The translations under genes and the position numbers were made by a program. DNA of 64,000 nt from Bradyrhizobium sp. MOS002 (lineage in GTDB: Bacteria > Pseudomonadota > Alphaproteobacteria > Rhizobiales > Xanthobacteraceae): positions 682,001 to 746,000 of the forward strand of contig NZ_PYFX01000003.1 of the NCBI RefSeq assembly GCF_003020115.1, written 5' to 3'. Of the stretch, positions 9,167 to 18,882 are shown in pieces. Numbering within the stretch: the first letter of the stretch is position 1; every line of letters starts with the position of its first letter. The notes under the pieces were generated by a model. The model made no database searches. It saw nothing but the letters and a program-made list of their open reading frames with translations, and was not told the origin of the DNA.

Positions 9167-10228
9167 TCACCCCGCCTGCAGGATCTCCGCGATCGCAGCC
9201 CCCGCGGCGATCGTGCCGAGCTTGCCGCCGACGTCGCGCGTCGCCCTGCCCTCGCCGATCGCCTTCGCCACGGCCGCCTCGATCGCACGTGCGGCCTCCT
9301 CGTAGCGCACCGCGCCGCTGTTCTCGCCGTGCCATCCGAGCAGCAGGGCCGTCGAGAGGATCAGCGAGGCCGGATTTGCTACGTCCTGGCCTGCGATGTC
9401 GGGCGCCGAGCCGTGCGCGGCTTGCGCCATGGCGTGGCTGTGACCGACATTGAGCGAACCACCGAGGCCGAGGCTGCCTGAGAGTTCGGCCGTGAGATCG
9501 GACAGGATATCGCCGAACATGTTGGTGGCGACGATGACATCGAAGCGGTCGGGGTTGCGCACCACATGCGCCATCATGGCGTCGACGAGGATGTCGTCGA
9601 CCCCAAGGCCCGGATAGGCGTTCGCCGTCTCGCGGCAGATGTCCAGAAACATGCCGTCGCCGAGCTTGAGCACATTGGCCTTGTGCACGATGGTCAGATG
9701 CTTGCGCCGCTTCATCGCCAGCCGGCACGCCGCATGCGCGATGCGCTCGCAGCACAGGCGCGTGATCCGACGCAGCGAGATCACGACATCCGATGTGACC
9801 AGCATCTCGCCATTGCCCTGCTCCATGTTGCGGTCGGCGTAAAACCCCTCCGTGTTCTCGCGCACCACGACGAGGTCGAAATCGCCGACCCGGCCGGACC
9901 GCCCTGCATAGGTGCGTGCGGGCCTGACATTGGCGTAGAGGTCGAGGTTCTTGCGAAAATGCCGCGACGGGTTGATCTCGCCATGGGCCTCGTCCTTGAA
10001 GTCGAAGGTCGCGGTCGGGCCGAGGATCAGGCCGTCGGCGGCGCGGACGATGTCGAGCAGCTCGGGGCGCACGGTCGTGCCAAATTGCTTGAGGCTCGCA
10101 TGGCCGACTGCGTGCTCCTCCAGGCGCAGATTGAGCTGGAAGCGTTCGGAGGCCGCGCGCAGCACGCCTGATGTCGCGGTCGTGATCTCGGGCCCGATGC
10201 CGTCACCGGACAAAACGACGATGTGCAT
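9167..10228 (-). CDS. isocitrate/isopropylmalate-type dehydrogenase
   Basis: 353-residue NAD(P)-dependent beta-decarboxylating dehydrogenase. It starts with MHIVVLSGDGIGPEI and contains RENTEGFYADR and the metal/substrate motif NMFGDILSDL, all typical of the IDH/IPMDH superfamily. It oxidatively decarboxylates a 2-hydroxy acid, with candidates isopropylmalate, tartrate/malate or a homologue. No leuCD neighbours are seen, so a catabolic 3-substituted malate or tartrate substrate is more likely than leucine synthesis (inference). The ATG at 10228 has GGGGAG upstream. It is divergent from the MFS gene with a 170-base gap that should contain both promoters. Confidence 0.85.
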   Translation of the reverse strand: MHIVVLSGDGIGPEITTATSGVLRAASERFQLNLRLEEHAVGHASLKQFGTTVRPELLDIVRAADGLILGPTATFDFKDEAHGEINPSRHFRKNLDLYANVRPARTYAGRSGRVGDFDLVVVRENTEGFYADRNMEQGNGEMLVTSDVVISLRRITRLCCERIAHAACRLAMKRRKHLTIVHKANVLKLGDGMFLDICRETANAYPGLGVDDILVDAMMAHVVRNPDRFDVIVATNMFGDILSDLTAELSGSLGLGGSLNVGHSHAMAQAAHGSAPDIAGQDVANPASLILSTALLLGWHGENSGAVRYEEAARAIEAAVAKAIGEGRATRDVGGKLGTIAAGAAIAEILQAG

Positions 10229-10398
10229 GGCGCTCCCCTGACATTGCAGCAGTTCGCGCGATGATACGCCGGCGCCCGGATTCATCGCCCAGCCTTCGCG
10301 CATACACTGCATGCAAGCATGTGCCTGTGGAAGGCGGCCGCGCCGTAGTACATGCCAAAGTCCCTTGGAGCCGGCCGCCGGAGCAACGCGCTAACGCA

Positions 10399-11787
10399 AT
10401 GACAATCACGTTACCTGCCGCCGCGCGCAAGCCCGACCACACCATTCCCGACGGTCTTCCGCCCGCACAACGGCGCTGGGCCATCGCCGCGATCTTCACC
10501 GCGCTGGCGATGGCCTCGCTCGACACCGCGATCGCCAACATCGCGCTGCCCGCCATCGCCGGCGACCTGCATGTCAGCCCGGAGCAATCGGTCTGGGTGG
10601 TCAACGTCTACCAGATCGCGCTGGTGGCGACGCTGCTGCCGTTGGGAGCGCTCGGCGAGATCGTCGGGCACCAGCGCATCTATCTCGGCGGCCTGATCCT
10701 GTTCACCATCGCCTCGCTGTTCTGCGCGGTGGCATGGTCGCTGGAGAGCCTGCTGGTTGCGCGCACGCTGCAAGGGCTGGGTGCGAGCGGCATCATGAGC
10801 GTCAACACGGCGCTGGTGCGCTTCGTCTATCCCGGCCGGATGCTCGGCCGCGGCTTCGGTCACAACGCGCTGGTGGTCGCGACCGCCTTCACCTTTGGTC
10901 CCTCGATCGCCTCCGCGATCCTCGCGGTCGGCCCCTGGCCATGGCTGTTTGCCGTCAACATCCCGTTCGGACTCGTCGCGATCGGCATCGGCTTTGCGAT
11001 GCTGCCGAAGACGCCGCGCGCCGATCACGGCTTTGACTTTCTCGGCGCGGCCCTCGCGTCAGCCTGTCTCGGGTTGTTCATCACGGGCATCGGCAGTGCC
11101 GCGCATAATCTCTCACCGATGGTCGTGGGCATCGAGCTGGTCACGGCGTTAGTGCTCGGCTTCATCCTGACGCGCCGCCATGCCGACCATCCGGCGCCGA
11201 TGCTGCCGATCGACCTGTTCAGCCGGCCGATGTTCGCGCTGTCGGCCGCGACCGCGGTGTGCTCGTTCGCGGTGCAGGGTCTCGCCTTCGTCTCGCTGCC
11301 GTTCTATTTCGAGGACGTGCTGGGGCGATCGCAGGTCGAGACCGGCTTCTTCATGACGCCGTGGCCCCTGGTCGTCGGCATCATGGCGCCGATCGCGGGC
11401 CGCCTCTCCGACCGCCATGCGGTCGGGCTACTCGGCGGCATCGGGCTCGTGCTGCTCGGCCTCGGCATGGCGCTGCTCGCGATGCTGCCGGCCAATCCTG
11501 CGATCCCCGACATCATCTGGCGGATGGTGATCTGCGGCATGGGATTCGGCTTCTTCCAGGCGCCGAACATGAAGGCGGTGATGTCGAGCGCGCCGCCACA
11601 TCGCAGCGGCAGCGCCTCGGGCATCGTCGCCACCGCGCGCCTGACCGGACAAACGACGGGGGCCGCGCTCGCCGCAGCCTGCTTCTCGCTCGCCGGTCAC
11701 GACGGCGCGACCGTAGCGCTGGCACTCGGCGCGGGCTTCGCCGCGCTCGGCAGCGTGATGAGCTTTTTGCGGCTGGCGGTGAAGTAG
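10399..11787 (+). CDS. MFS drug/solute exporter, DHA2-like (14 TM)
   Basis: 462-residue inner-membrane transporter of the major facilitator superfamily. The first helix carries the DHA2-type signature LDTAIANIALPAIA, followed by QSVWVVNVYQIALVATLLPLGALGE (motif D2/A region). The number of hydrophobic segments is about 14, as in EmrB/QacA-type proton antiporters. The start at ATG 10399 is favoured because the upstream extension to 10261 is not hydrophobic or conserved-looking, though its ribosome site is weak. Substrate unknown; drug or metabolite export is likely. It ends five bases from the convergent radical SAM gene. Confidence 0.87.
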   Translation: MTITLPAAARKPDHTIPDGLPPAQRRWAIAAIFTALAMASLDTAIANIALPAIAGDLHVSPEQSVWVVNVYQIALVATLLPLGALGEIVGHQRIYLGGLILFTIASLFCAVAWSLESLLVARTLQGLGASGIMSVNTALVRFVYPGRMLGRGFGHNALVVATAFTFGPSIASAILAVGPWPWLFAVNIPFGLVAIGIGFAMLPKTPRADHGFDFLGAALASACLGLFITGIGSAAHNLSPMVVGIELVTALVLGFILTRRHADHPAPMLPIDLFSRPMFALSAATAVCSFAVQGLAFVSLPFYFEDVLGRSQVETGFFMTPWPLVVGIMAPIAGRLSDRHAVGLLGGIGLVLLGLGMALLAMLPANPAIPDIIWRMVICGMGFGFFQAPNMKAVMSSAPPHRSGSASGIVATARLTGQTTGAALAAACFSLAGHDGATVALALGAGFAALGSVMSFLRLAVK

Positions 11788-11791
11788 ACCG

Positions 11792-13411
11792 TCAGGCCAG
11801 ATGTCGGGCTGCCGTCACGTCGATTGTCGCGACCGGAATGACCGTCTCCTCATCCAGCGCGGCAAGGCGTTCATCGATGGCAGCGATGACCTTGCGCGAG
11901 AACGGCCCGAGATGCGCATAGGCCGCGATCATCTGCACCGCGATCCGCGCCGATGTTGTGTCGCGCTTGGCGCAGTTCATGAAGGTCTGCCACAGCGGCC
12001 CGCGCGCCTCGGGAAGGGCTGTCACCACCTTGTGCACCGTTTCCATCGCGCCGATCCCGGCGCGGATATCGCCCTCGGCGAGCTCTTGGCGCTGCTTGGA
12101 TCGGTCGAGCAGCGTCATCAAGCGATCGACGCGCCTTGCATAGGCCGCCGGGCTGTAGATGTGCTCCAGCACGCGCTTGTAGTCCGTCAGGATGTCGCGC
12201 AACGGGCGCACCGGATCGAAGTTGATTCCGGCGGTGCACTGATCGGCGCCGATGGTCGGCGCCAAATCGTGGCCCGGATGCAATCGGCCTTCGCGCTCCA
12301 GGCGGCGCGTCAGCTGCGTGTTCGGCAAGGCATAGAGCAGGCCGACCATGCTGACCGGGATCGCCGCCTCTTCGATGAAGTCGATCATGGCATCCGCCAT
12401 CGAGAGCTTCTCATTGTCGAAGCCGACGATGAAACCCGCGGTGACGAGCATGCCCGCGGCGTAGATCTTGTGGATGCTCTCGGCGATATTGCGCCGCGTG
12501 TTCTGCTTCTTCCGCATCGCGACCAGCGTCGCCGGATCCGGACTTTCGATACCGACGAAGATGGCGAAGAAATTCGCCTGGCCCATCAGGTCCAACAGCT
12601 CGGGATCGTCGGCCAGATTGACCGAGGCCTCGGTCGACAATTCGAAGGGATAGCCGTGAGCACGCTGCCATTCGGCGAGCTGGGGCAGGAACAGCCGCAG
12701 CGACTTCTTATTGCCGATGAAATTATCGTCGACGAAATCGAGATGGCCGCGGTAACCCATGGCGTAGAGCCTGTCGAGCTCGACCAGCATCTGCGCATTC
12801 GTCTTGGTTCGCGGCACCCGCCCATAGAGCTCGATGATGTCGCAGAACTCGCAGGTGAACGGGCAGCCGCGGGAATACTGCACGCCGAGATAAAGGTAGT
12901 CCTCGAACTTCAGCAGGTCGAAGCGCGGCACCGGCGTCTTGGTGACGTCGGCCTGGAATTTTGGCGCGATGAAGACGCCGGACCGTGCGCCACTGTCCCA
13001 GGCCGCGACGAACTCGTGCAGAACGCTTTCGGCCTCGCCGAGCACCTGGAAGTCGGCCCTCTCATAGATATGGGGGCTCGAGGTGGGATCGGGACCGCCG
13101 ATGACCACCGGCTTGCCCGCGGCACGGCAAATTTCGATCAGGCGCAGCGTGTCGGCCTGCTGCGGCATCATTCCGCCGGTGAAGACCACGTCGGCCCAGG
13201 AAAGATCCTTGTCACTGAAGGCTTCCGTGTTGCAATCGATCAGCCGGACCGTCCAGTGCTCGGGCAACATCGCGGCAACCGTGATCAGCCCCAAAGGGGC
13301 CGCGGGGCGCTTCACGCCCAACACTTTGCAGGATTCGCCAAAGCTCCAGAAGGACTCTGCCGAGAACAGCGGATAGAGCATCAGGACTTTGCAAGGCTGC
13401 GGTACGTTCAT
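11792..13411 (-). CDS. B12-binding domain radical SAM protein
   Basis: 539 residues. Residues 1-~140 form a cobalamin-binding-like Rossmann domain (MLYPLFSAESFWSF, then VVIGGPDPT). The radical SAM core follows, with the [4Fe-4S] cysteines in CPFTCEFC (C183, C187, C190), and the ~150-residue C-terminal region resembles DUF4070. Such enzymes use SAM and often B12 for methylations or rearrangements at unactivated carbons; the substrate is unknown. It resembles the hopanoid-associated B12 radical SAM proteins in architecture, but I see no hopanoid genes here. The ATG at 13411 was chosen over the in-frame upstream start at 13462. Apparently monocistronic. Confidence 0.88.
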   Translation of the reverse strand: MNVPQPCKVLMLYPLFSAESFWSFGESCKVLGVKRPAAPLGLITVAAMLPEHWTVRLIDCNTEAFSDKDLSWADVVFTGGMMPQQADTLRLIEICRAAGKPVVIGGPDPTSSPHIYERADFQVLGEAESVLHEFVAAWDSGARSGVFIAPKFQADVTKTPVPRFDLLKFEDYLYLGVQYSRGCPFTCEFCDIIELYGRVPRTKTNAQMLVELDRLYAMGYRGHLDFVDDNFIGNKKSLRLFLPQLAEWQRAHGYPFELSTEASVNLADDPELLDLMGQANFFAIFVGIESPDPATLVAMRKKQNTRRNIAESIHKIYAAGMLVTAGFIVGFDNEKLSMADAMIDFIEEAAIPVSMVGLLYALPNTQLTRRLEREGRLHPGHDLAPTIGADQCTAGINFDPVRPLRDILTDYKRVLEHIYSPAAYARRVDRLMTLLDRSKQRQELAEGDIRAGIGAMETVHKVVTALPEARGPLWQTFMNCAKRDTTSARIAVQMIAAYAHLGPFSRKVIAAIDERLAALDEETVIPVATIDVTAARHLA

Positions 13412-13634
13412 GGAACCCCTTTTTGGCTGATTCCACTGTAGCAGAGCATTGTCGACTTGCACCCCGGCAAAAGGGACAAACTGTCGCTCTCGGTTCCATC
13501 GGCGTCGGCCCGGAAGCCGGTAGACGTCGCCCCAAGCCGTGCCGCGAGCGCCCGGGGAGGGAATCTCCGGCGGATACCCCTCGGACTATTGATTTGAACC
13601 TTTCCAATTTGCCGGACACATTGCGCCGCTGAGT

Positions 13635-13650
13635 CCAATCGGTGGATTGG
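13635..13650. promoter_or_regulatory. short inverted repeat upstream of the Mo-hydroxylase/sox operon
   Basis: CCAATC-GGTG-GATTGG is a perfect 6-bp inverted repeat 20 bases before the first ATG of the operon, and CCAATC occurs once more directly after it. It could be an operator or simply a leader hairpin; there is no linked regulator gene. Confidence 0.35.
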
Positions 13651-13669
13651 GCCAATCAGGGGACTTGCG

Positions 13670-14119
<450 letters not shown>

Positions 14120-14130
14120 GGAGCCGCCAC

Positions 14131-16317
14131 ATGAACAAGCATGTCTCTCCCAGGATGAACCGCCGAGCCTTCGTCATCGGCACCGCCGCGGTCGGCGCAG
14201 GTCTCGCAATCGGCCTCGATATCCCCTTCGGCGGCCCCGCCGTGGTCCGCGCGGCCGACGGCTCCCCCGAGATCGGCGCCTGGGTCGTGGTCAGGCCCGA
14301 CGACACCGTCGTCATCCGCATCGCCCGCTCCGAAATGGGCCAGGGCTCGCTCACCGGGCTTGCCCAGCTCGTCGCCGAGGAACTCGAATGCGACTGGTCG
14401 AAGGTCTCGACCGAATATCCGACACCGGGCCAGAGCGTCGCCCGCAAGCGCGTCTGGGGCGATTTCTCGACCGGCGGCAGCCGCGGCATCCGCTCTTCGC
14501 AAGACTATGTCCGCAAGGGCGGCGCCACCGCACGCGTGATGCTGATCCAGGCCGCCGCCGAGGCGTGGAAAGTTCCGGCGTCCGAATGCACGGTTGCCAA
14601 CAGCGTCATCACCCACGCGCCGTCCGGCAAGACCACGACCTACGGCAAGGTCGCCGAGGCCGCGGCCAAGCTGACGCCGCCGGCCGACGTCAAGCTGAAG
14701 GACCCCAAGGACTGGAAGCTGATCGGCAAGGGCGTGAAGCGGCTGGACACCGCCGAGAAGACCACCGGCACCATGATCTACGGCATCGACGTCAAGCTGC
14801 CGGGCATGCTGAACGCCGCGATCAAGGACTGCCCGGTGTTCGGCGGCAAGCTGAAGAGCTTTGACGAAGCCAAGATCACCGGCATGATGGGCGTCAAGAA
14901 GGTCGTCAAGGTCGGCGATACCGCGGTCGCGGTCGTTGCCGACACCTGGTGGCACGCCAAGACAGCGCTGGAGGCGCTGCCGATCGTCTGGGACGAAGGC
15001 GACAACGCCAAGGTCTCGAGCGAGTCGATCGCGAAATGGCTGACCGAGGGCCTCGCCAACGAGCAGCCGGCCTATGTCGGCAACAAGAACGGCGACGCGA
15101 AGGCAGCGATTGCCGGTGCCGCCAAGAAGATCGAGGCCGTCTACAGCTATCCCTACCAGAACCACGCCACCATGGAACCGATGAACGCCACGGCGGTCTA
15201 CACGGCGGACAAGTGCGAGGTCTGGTGCGGCACGCAGAATGGCGAGGCGGCCTTCGCGGCCACGCTGGAAGCGTCGGGCCTGCCGGCGGAGAAGTGCGAC
15301 GTGCACAAGGTGATGCCCGGCGGTGGCTTCGGCCGGCGCGGCCAGACCGACTATGTCCGCCAGGCGGTCTTGATCGCCAAGGAGATGCCGGGCACGCCGA
15401 TCAAGCTGTTGTGGTCGCGCGAAGAGGACATGGCGCACGGCCGTTATCACCCGATCACCCAGTGCAAGATGACCGGCGCGTTCGATGCCGACAACAACCT
15501 GGTCGCGTTGCACTACCGCCTCTCCGGGCAATCGATCCTGTTCTCGCTCCGCCCCGAAGCTTTGCAGAACGGCATGGATCCGGCCGCATTCCAGGGCGTC
15601 GCCCAGACCGGCGAAGCCGCGTTCGGCTACTCCGTGCCAAACCTCCTGGTCGAGCATGCGATGCGCAACCCGCACGTTCCGCCGGGCTTCTGGCGCGGCG
15701 TCAACGTCAATCACAACGCGATCTACATGGAATGCTTCATGGACGAGCTGGCCCAGGCCGCAGGCCAGGACCCGCTCGAATTCCGCCGCAAGCTGATGGG
15801 CAACCACCCCAAGCATCTGGCGGTGCTCAATGCCGTGGCGGAGAAGATCGGCTGGAGCACCCCGGCACCGCAGGGCATCTATCGCGGCATCGCGCAGGTG
15901 ATGGGCTACGGCAGCTATGTCGCCGGCGCCGCCGAAATCTCGGTGACCGACGGTAACAAGATCAAGGTGCATCGCATCGTCGCCTCCACCGATCCCGGCT
16001 ACGTCGTCAATCCGGCGCAGGTGGAGCGGCAGATCGCGGGGTCCTTCGTCTATGGCCTCTCCGCGCTGTTCTACGGCGGCTGCACCGTCAAGGACGGCAA
16101 AATCGAGCAGACCAACTTCGACACCTACAATTCGATGCGCATCAACGAAATGCCGAAGGTGGAGTCGGTGATGGTGCCGAGCGGCGGGTTCTGGGGCGGT
16201 GTCGGCGAGCCGACCATCGGCGTCGCGGCGCCGGCAGTGCTCAACGCGTACTTCGCGGCGACGGGCAAACGCATCCGCTCGGTGCCGCTGCGCGACCAGA
16301 ACATCACCTTCGCCTGA
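14131..16317 (+). CDS. molybdopterin-binding large subunit, isoquinoline 1-oxidoreductase/aldehyde dehydrogenase type
   Basis: 728 residues. A twin-arginine signal (NRRAFVIGTAAVGAG) precedes the mature start, so the enzyme is periplasmic. The body matches the IorB-like branch of the xanthine oxidase family: RSEMGQGSLTGLAQLVAEEL early, a central MPGGGFGRRGQTDYVRQ, and a C-terminal GGFWGGVGEPTIGVAAP carrying the active-site glutamate of the GVGEP segment. It should hydroxylate an N-heterocycle or oxidise an aldehyde. The ATG at 14131 has AAGGAG at ideal spacing. Being periplasmic and followed by c-type cytochrome genes, it may deliver electrons to a cytochrome c rather than to NAD or oxygen (inference). 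Confidence 0.9.
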   Translation: MNKHVSPRMNRRAFVIGTAAVGAGLAIGLDIPFGGPAVVRAADGSPEIGAWVVVRPDDTVVIRIARSEMGQGSLTGLAQLVAEELECDWSKVSTEYPTPGQSVARKRVWGDFSTGGSRGIRSSQDYVRKGGATARVMLIQAAAEAWKVPASECTVANSVITHAPSGKTTTYGKVAEAAAKLTPPADVKLKDPKDWKLIGKGVKRLDTAEKTTGTMIYGIDVKLPGMLNAAIKDCPVFGGKLKSFDEAKITGMMGVKKVVKVGDTAVAVVADTWWHAKTALEALPIVWDEGDNAKVSSESIAKWLTEGLANEQPAYVGNKNGDAKAAIAGAAKKIEAVYSYPYQNHATMEPMNATAVYTADKCEVWCGTQNGEAAFAATLEASGLPAEKCDVHKVMPGGGFGRRGQTDYVRQAVLIAKEMPGTPIKLLWSREEDMAHGRYHPITQCKMTGAFDADNNLVALHYRLSGQSILFSLRPEALQNGMDPAAFQGVAQTGEAAFGYSVPNLLVEHAMRNPHVPPGFWRGVNVNHNAIYMECFMDELAQAAGQDPLEFRRKLMGNHPKHLAVLNAVAEKIGWSTPAPQGIYRGIAQVMGYGSYVAGAAEISVTDGNKIKVHRIVASTDPGYVVNPAQVERQIAGSFVYGLSALFYGGCTVKDGKIEQTNFDTYNSMRINEMPKVESVMVPSGGFWGGVGEPTIGVAAPAVLNAYFAATGKRIRSVPLRDQNITFA

Positions 16318-16371
16318 GAAACGCCGCGGCGCCCGTAACGGCCGCCGCGGCCCACTTTCCGGACAAGACTC

Positions 16372-17643
16372 ATGAATGCGCCGGTGACACGGCGGGATGC
16401 CGTCCTCGGCATCACCGCCGCGGCCACATCATTCGCCGTTCCTTCGATCCTGCACGCGCAATCGGCGGGCCGCGTCGTCGTGGTCGGCGGCGGCTTTGGC
16501 GGTGCGGCGTGCGCCCGCGCGCTGAAGCGCGCGCAGGCAAACTTGCAAGTCATCCTGATCGAACCCAATGCGGTCTTCACCTCCTGCCCGTTCAGCAACG
16601 AGGTGATCGCCGGCCTGCGCGAGATCGAAGCGCAGCAGTTCGGCTATGACAAGCTCGCCACCGAGGGCGTCACCGTGATCGGCCAAGCCGTGACCACAAT
16701 CGAACCACAGCGGCGCAGCGTCATAACGGCCGATGGCGTTGCGCTGCCCTATGACCGTCTCGTGCTCTCTCCCGGCATCGACTTCCACTTCGAGGCCCTG
16801 CCCGGCTACGACGAAGCCGCATCAGAAAAAATGCCGCACGCCTGGAAGGCCGGCGCGCAGACGCTGCTATTGCGCCGCCAGCTGGAAGCCATGCCGGACG
16901 GCGGCACTGTCGCCATTGCGATCCCCGCCAATCCCTCACGCTGTCCGCCGGCGCCTTACGAGCGCGCCAGCCTGATCGCGCATTACCTGAAAACCAAGAA
17001 GCCGCGCTCGAAAGTGCTGATCCTCGATGCCAAGGACAATTTCTCCCAGCAGCGACTGTTCGAGAAGGCGTGGAAGGAGCTGTACGGCGACATGATCGAA
17101 CGCATCGGGCTGTCGCAAGGCGGCCGCGTGACCTCGGTCGATCCCGCGACAAGGACCATCGTCACCGAATTCGGCAACTACACGCCTGATGTCGCCAACG
17201 TCATTCCGCCACAACGAGCGGGACGCATCGCCGAGATCGCGGGCGCTGCGGATGCGACCGGCTGGTGCCCGATCGATCCCGTCACCTTCGAGTCGAAGCT
17301 TGTCCAGAACATCCACGTCATCGGCGATGCCTGCCTCGGCGGGGGCATTCCCAAATCGGCCTCCGCGGCAAGTGCGCAGGGCAAGGCCTGCGCTGCCGCG
17401 ATCGTGAACCTCCTTGCCGGCCGCGCGCCAGAAACGCCGCGATTGACAGGCGTCTGCTACAACATTGTCGCACCCGGCTACGGCTTTTCACTCGCGGGCA
17501 ATTACCAGCCCAGGGGCGACATCTTCGCCGAGGTCGAGGGCGGAGCGACCAGCCCGGTCGATGCGCCGCGCGAATTACGCGCCCGCGAGGCGGCTGAAGC
17601 CGAGCACTGGTTTCAAACCATCACGGCGGACACCTTTGGCTAG
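16372..17643 (+). CDS. flavocytochrome c sulfide dehydrogenase-type flavoprotein (FccB/SoxF-like)
   Basis: 423 residues with a Tat-type leader (TRRDAVLGITAAATS) and an FAD-binding GGGFGG at 39-44. The two redox cysteines expected near the flavin of FccB are present in RCPPAPYER (C191) and GWCPID (C299); C72 lies in SCPFS. FccB oxidises sulfide in the periplasm and passes electrons to a c-type cytochrome subunit. No diheme FccA is adjacent, but SoxX and SoxA cytochromes follow directly, so the SoxF role is likely. It starts 55 bases after the Mo-hydroxylase stop and overlaps soxX by 8 bases. Confidence 0.9.
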   Translation: MNAPVTRRDAVLGITAAATSFAVPSILHAQSAGRVVVVGGGFGGAACARALKRAQANLQVILIEPNAVFTSCPFSNEVIAGLREIEAQQFGYDKLATEGVTVIGQAVTTIEPQRRSVITADGVALPYDRLVLSPGIDFHFEALPGYDEAASEKMPHAWKAGAQTLLLRRQLEAMPDGGTVAIAIPANPSRCPPAPYERASLIAHYLKTKKPRSKVLILDAKDNFSQQRLFEKAWKELYGDMIERIGLSQGGRVTSVDPATRTIVTEFGNYTPDVANVIPPQRAGRIAEIAGAADATGWCPIDPVTFESKLVQNIHVIGDACLGGGIPKSASAASAQGKACAAAIVNLLAGRAPETPRLTGVCYNIVAPGYGFSLAGNYQPRGDIFAEVEGGATSPVDAPRELRAREAAEAEHWFQTITADTFG

Positions 17644-18088
17644 GGCATCGGTCCATATCGCAGCTCTGATCGCCGCCAGTTGCGCCTTCGCCTGCCATGT
17701 GGGAGCCGAGGAACTCCTGCCCTACAACATCACCGGCGACGGCATTGCGGAATCGCTCACCGGCGCGCCGGGCGATGCCGCGCGCGGGCGCGCGCTGGTG
17801 CTGGCGCGCACAACGACTTGCATCCTCTGCCATTCCGGTCCCTTCCCGGAGACCCGGTTCCAGGGGGACCTCGCGCCCGACCTCTCGGGTGCGGGGAACC
17901 GCTGGACGGTGAGCCAGTTGCGGCTTCGACTGGTCGATGCAGCGCGCTTCAACCCCGAGACCATCATGCCGTCCTATTATCGCACCGACCGCCTCGCGCG
18001 GGTCGGGCGAAATTTCGCCGGCAAACCGATCTTGTCCGCCGCCGAGATCGAGGACATCGTGGCTTTTCTCGCAACGCTTCGGGACTAG
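17636..18088 (+). CDS. soxX: SoxX, monoheme c-type cytochrome
   Basis: 150 residues. A signal peptide ending near HVGA precedes the mature protein; one heme motif CILCH lies at 62-66, and the likely axial methionine is M111 in ETIMPSYYR. SoxX pairs with SoxA to attach sulfur substrates oxidatively to SoxY. The only plausible start that keeps the signal peptide is the TTG at 17636, which has GGCGGA just upstream and overlaps the flavoprotein stop by 8 bases, suggesting translational coupling. Upstream in-frame codons lie inside the flavoprotein gene and encode arginine-rich shadow sequence. Confidence 0.87.
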   Translation: MARASVHIAALIAASCAFACHVGAEELLPYNITGDGIAESLTGAPGDAARGRALVLARTTTCILCHSGPFPETRFQGDLAPDLSGAGNRWTVSQLRLRLVDAARFNPETIMPSYYRTDRLARVGRNFAGKPILSAAEIEDIVAFLATLRD

Positions 18089-18097
18089 GACTGTTTC

Positions 18098-18565
18098 ATG
18101 CCGACCACGCGACGACAATTCCTGAACCTCGCCGGAAGCGTGACGTTCGCCGGGACGATCCCGATCGTCACGCTGCGGCCGCTCGAGGCGACACCGGCGA
18201 TGCTCACCGCCGCGATCCGCAACGTCGTCGGCGAAGCACCTGTCCGCACCGGCAAGGTGAAGCTCGACATTCCGCCGCTGGTCGAGAACGGCAATACGGT
18301 GCCGCTGACCGTGAGCATCGCGAGCCCGATGACAGCGGACGACTACGTCAAGAGCATCCACGTCTTCAACGAGAAGAACCCGCAGCCGAACATCGGCAAC
18401 TTCTACCTCAGCCCCTCCTCCGGCCGCGCCCAGGTCTCGACCCGGATCCGGCTCGCCGACACCCAGAAGGTGGTGGCGATCGCACGTCTTTCCGACGACA
18501 CGTTCTGGCAGGTCACGACCGAAATCGTCGTAACGCTGGCCGCCTGCACCGAGGAGATGAATTGA
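18098..18565 (+). CDS. soxY: SoxY-like sulfur carrier subunit with altered C-terminal arm
   Basis: 155 residues with a Tat leader (TTRRQFLNLAG). The middle shows the SoxY fold: KVKLDIPPLVENGNTVPLTVSI, then SIHVFNEKNPQPNIGNFYLSP. In classical SoxY the substrate-carrying cysteine sits in a C-terminal GGCGG swinging arm. Here the chain ends VTLAACTEEMN: one cysteine (C150) is retained, but the flanking glycines are gone and the tail is longer and acidic. The reading frame through this end is supported by the stop/start overlap with soxZ, so a sequencing frameshift is less likely. Whether it still carries sulfur is open. Confidence 0.87.
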   Translation: MPTTRRQFLNLAGSVTFAGTIPIVTLRPLEATPAMLTAAIRNVVGEAPVRTGKVKLDIPPLVENGNTVPLTVSIASPMTADDYVKSIHVFNEKNPQPNIGNFYLSPSSGRAQVSTRIRLADTQKVVAIARLSDDTFWQVTTEIVVTLAACTEEMN

Positions 18566-18882
18566 TGGCCGCGCTCATCAACGTTCCGGCGAAAGCCAGA
18601 CGCGGCGAAATCATCGAGATCCGTACGTTGACCTCGCACATCATGGAGACCGGATTCCGCCACACGGCGGACGGCGCTCTGGTACCGCGCGACATCATAA
18701 CGAGCTTTACGTGTCGCTATAACGGCACCGAGATTTTTCGCGCCGATCTCTTCCCCGCGATCGCGGCCAATCCTTATCTGTCGTTCTTCACGGTCGCGAA
18801 GGAGAGCGGCAAGTTCGAATTCGAGTGGATCGGCGACAACGGCTATTCGTCCAGCGCATCGGCGTCGATCACGGTCGAATGA
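18565..18882 (+). CDS. soxZ: SoxZ, sulfur carrier partner subunit
   Basis: 105 residues, the usual SoxZ size, without signal peptide; it is exported with SoxY. Typical features are the opening INVPAKARRGEIIEIRTLTSH-like segment, the central TSFTCRYNG and the closing GKFEFEWIGDNGYSSSA. The ATG shares one base with the soxY stop (TGATG), indicating coupled translation in the 1:1 ratio needed for the SoxYZ heterodimer. The stop in turn overlaps the soxA start (ATGA). Confidence 0.92.
   Translation: MAALINVPAKARRGEIIEIRTLTSHIMETGFRHTADGALVPRDIITSFTCRYNGTEIFRADLFPAIAANPYLSFFTVAKESGKFEFEWIGDNGYSSSASASITVE

Noticed and set aside
8920..9288. 122-codon reading frame covering repeat copy A
   Set aside because: Arginine-rich start, no ribosome site, overlaps the dehydrogenase gene and the dispersed repeat; judged non-coding.
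17465..17635. Earlier in-frame start codons for SoxX
   Set aside because: They lie deep within the flavoprotein gene, encode a basic proline/serine-rich stretch and would bury the signal peptide.
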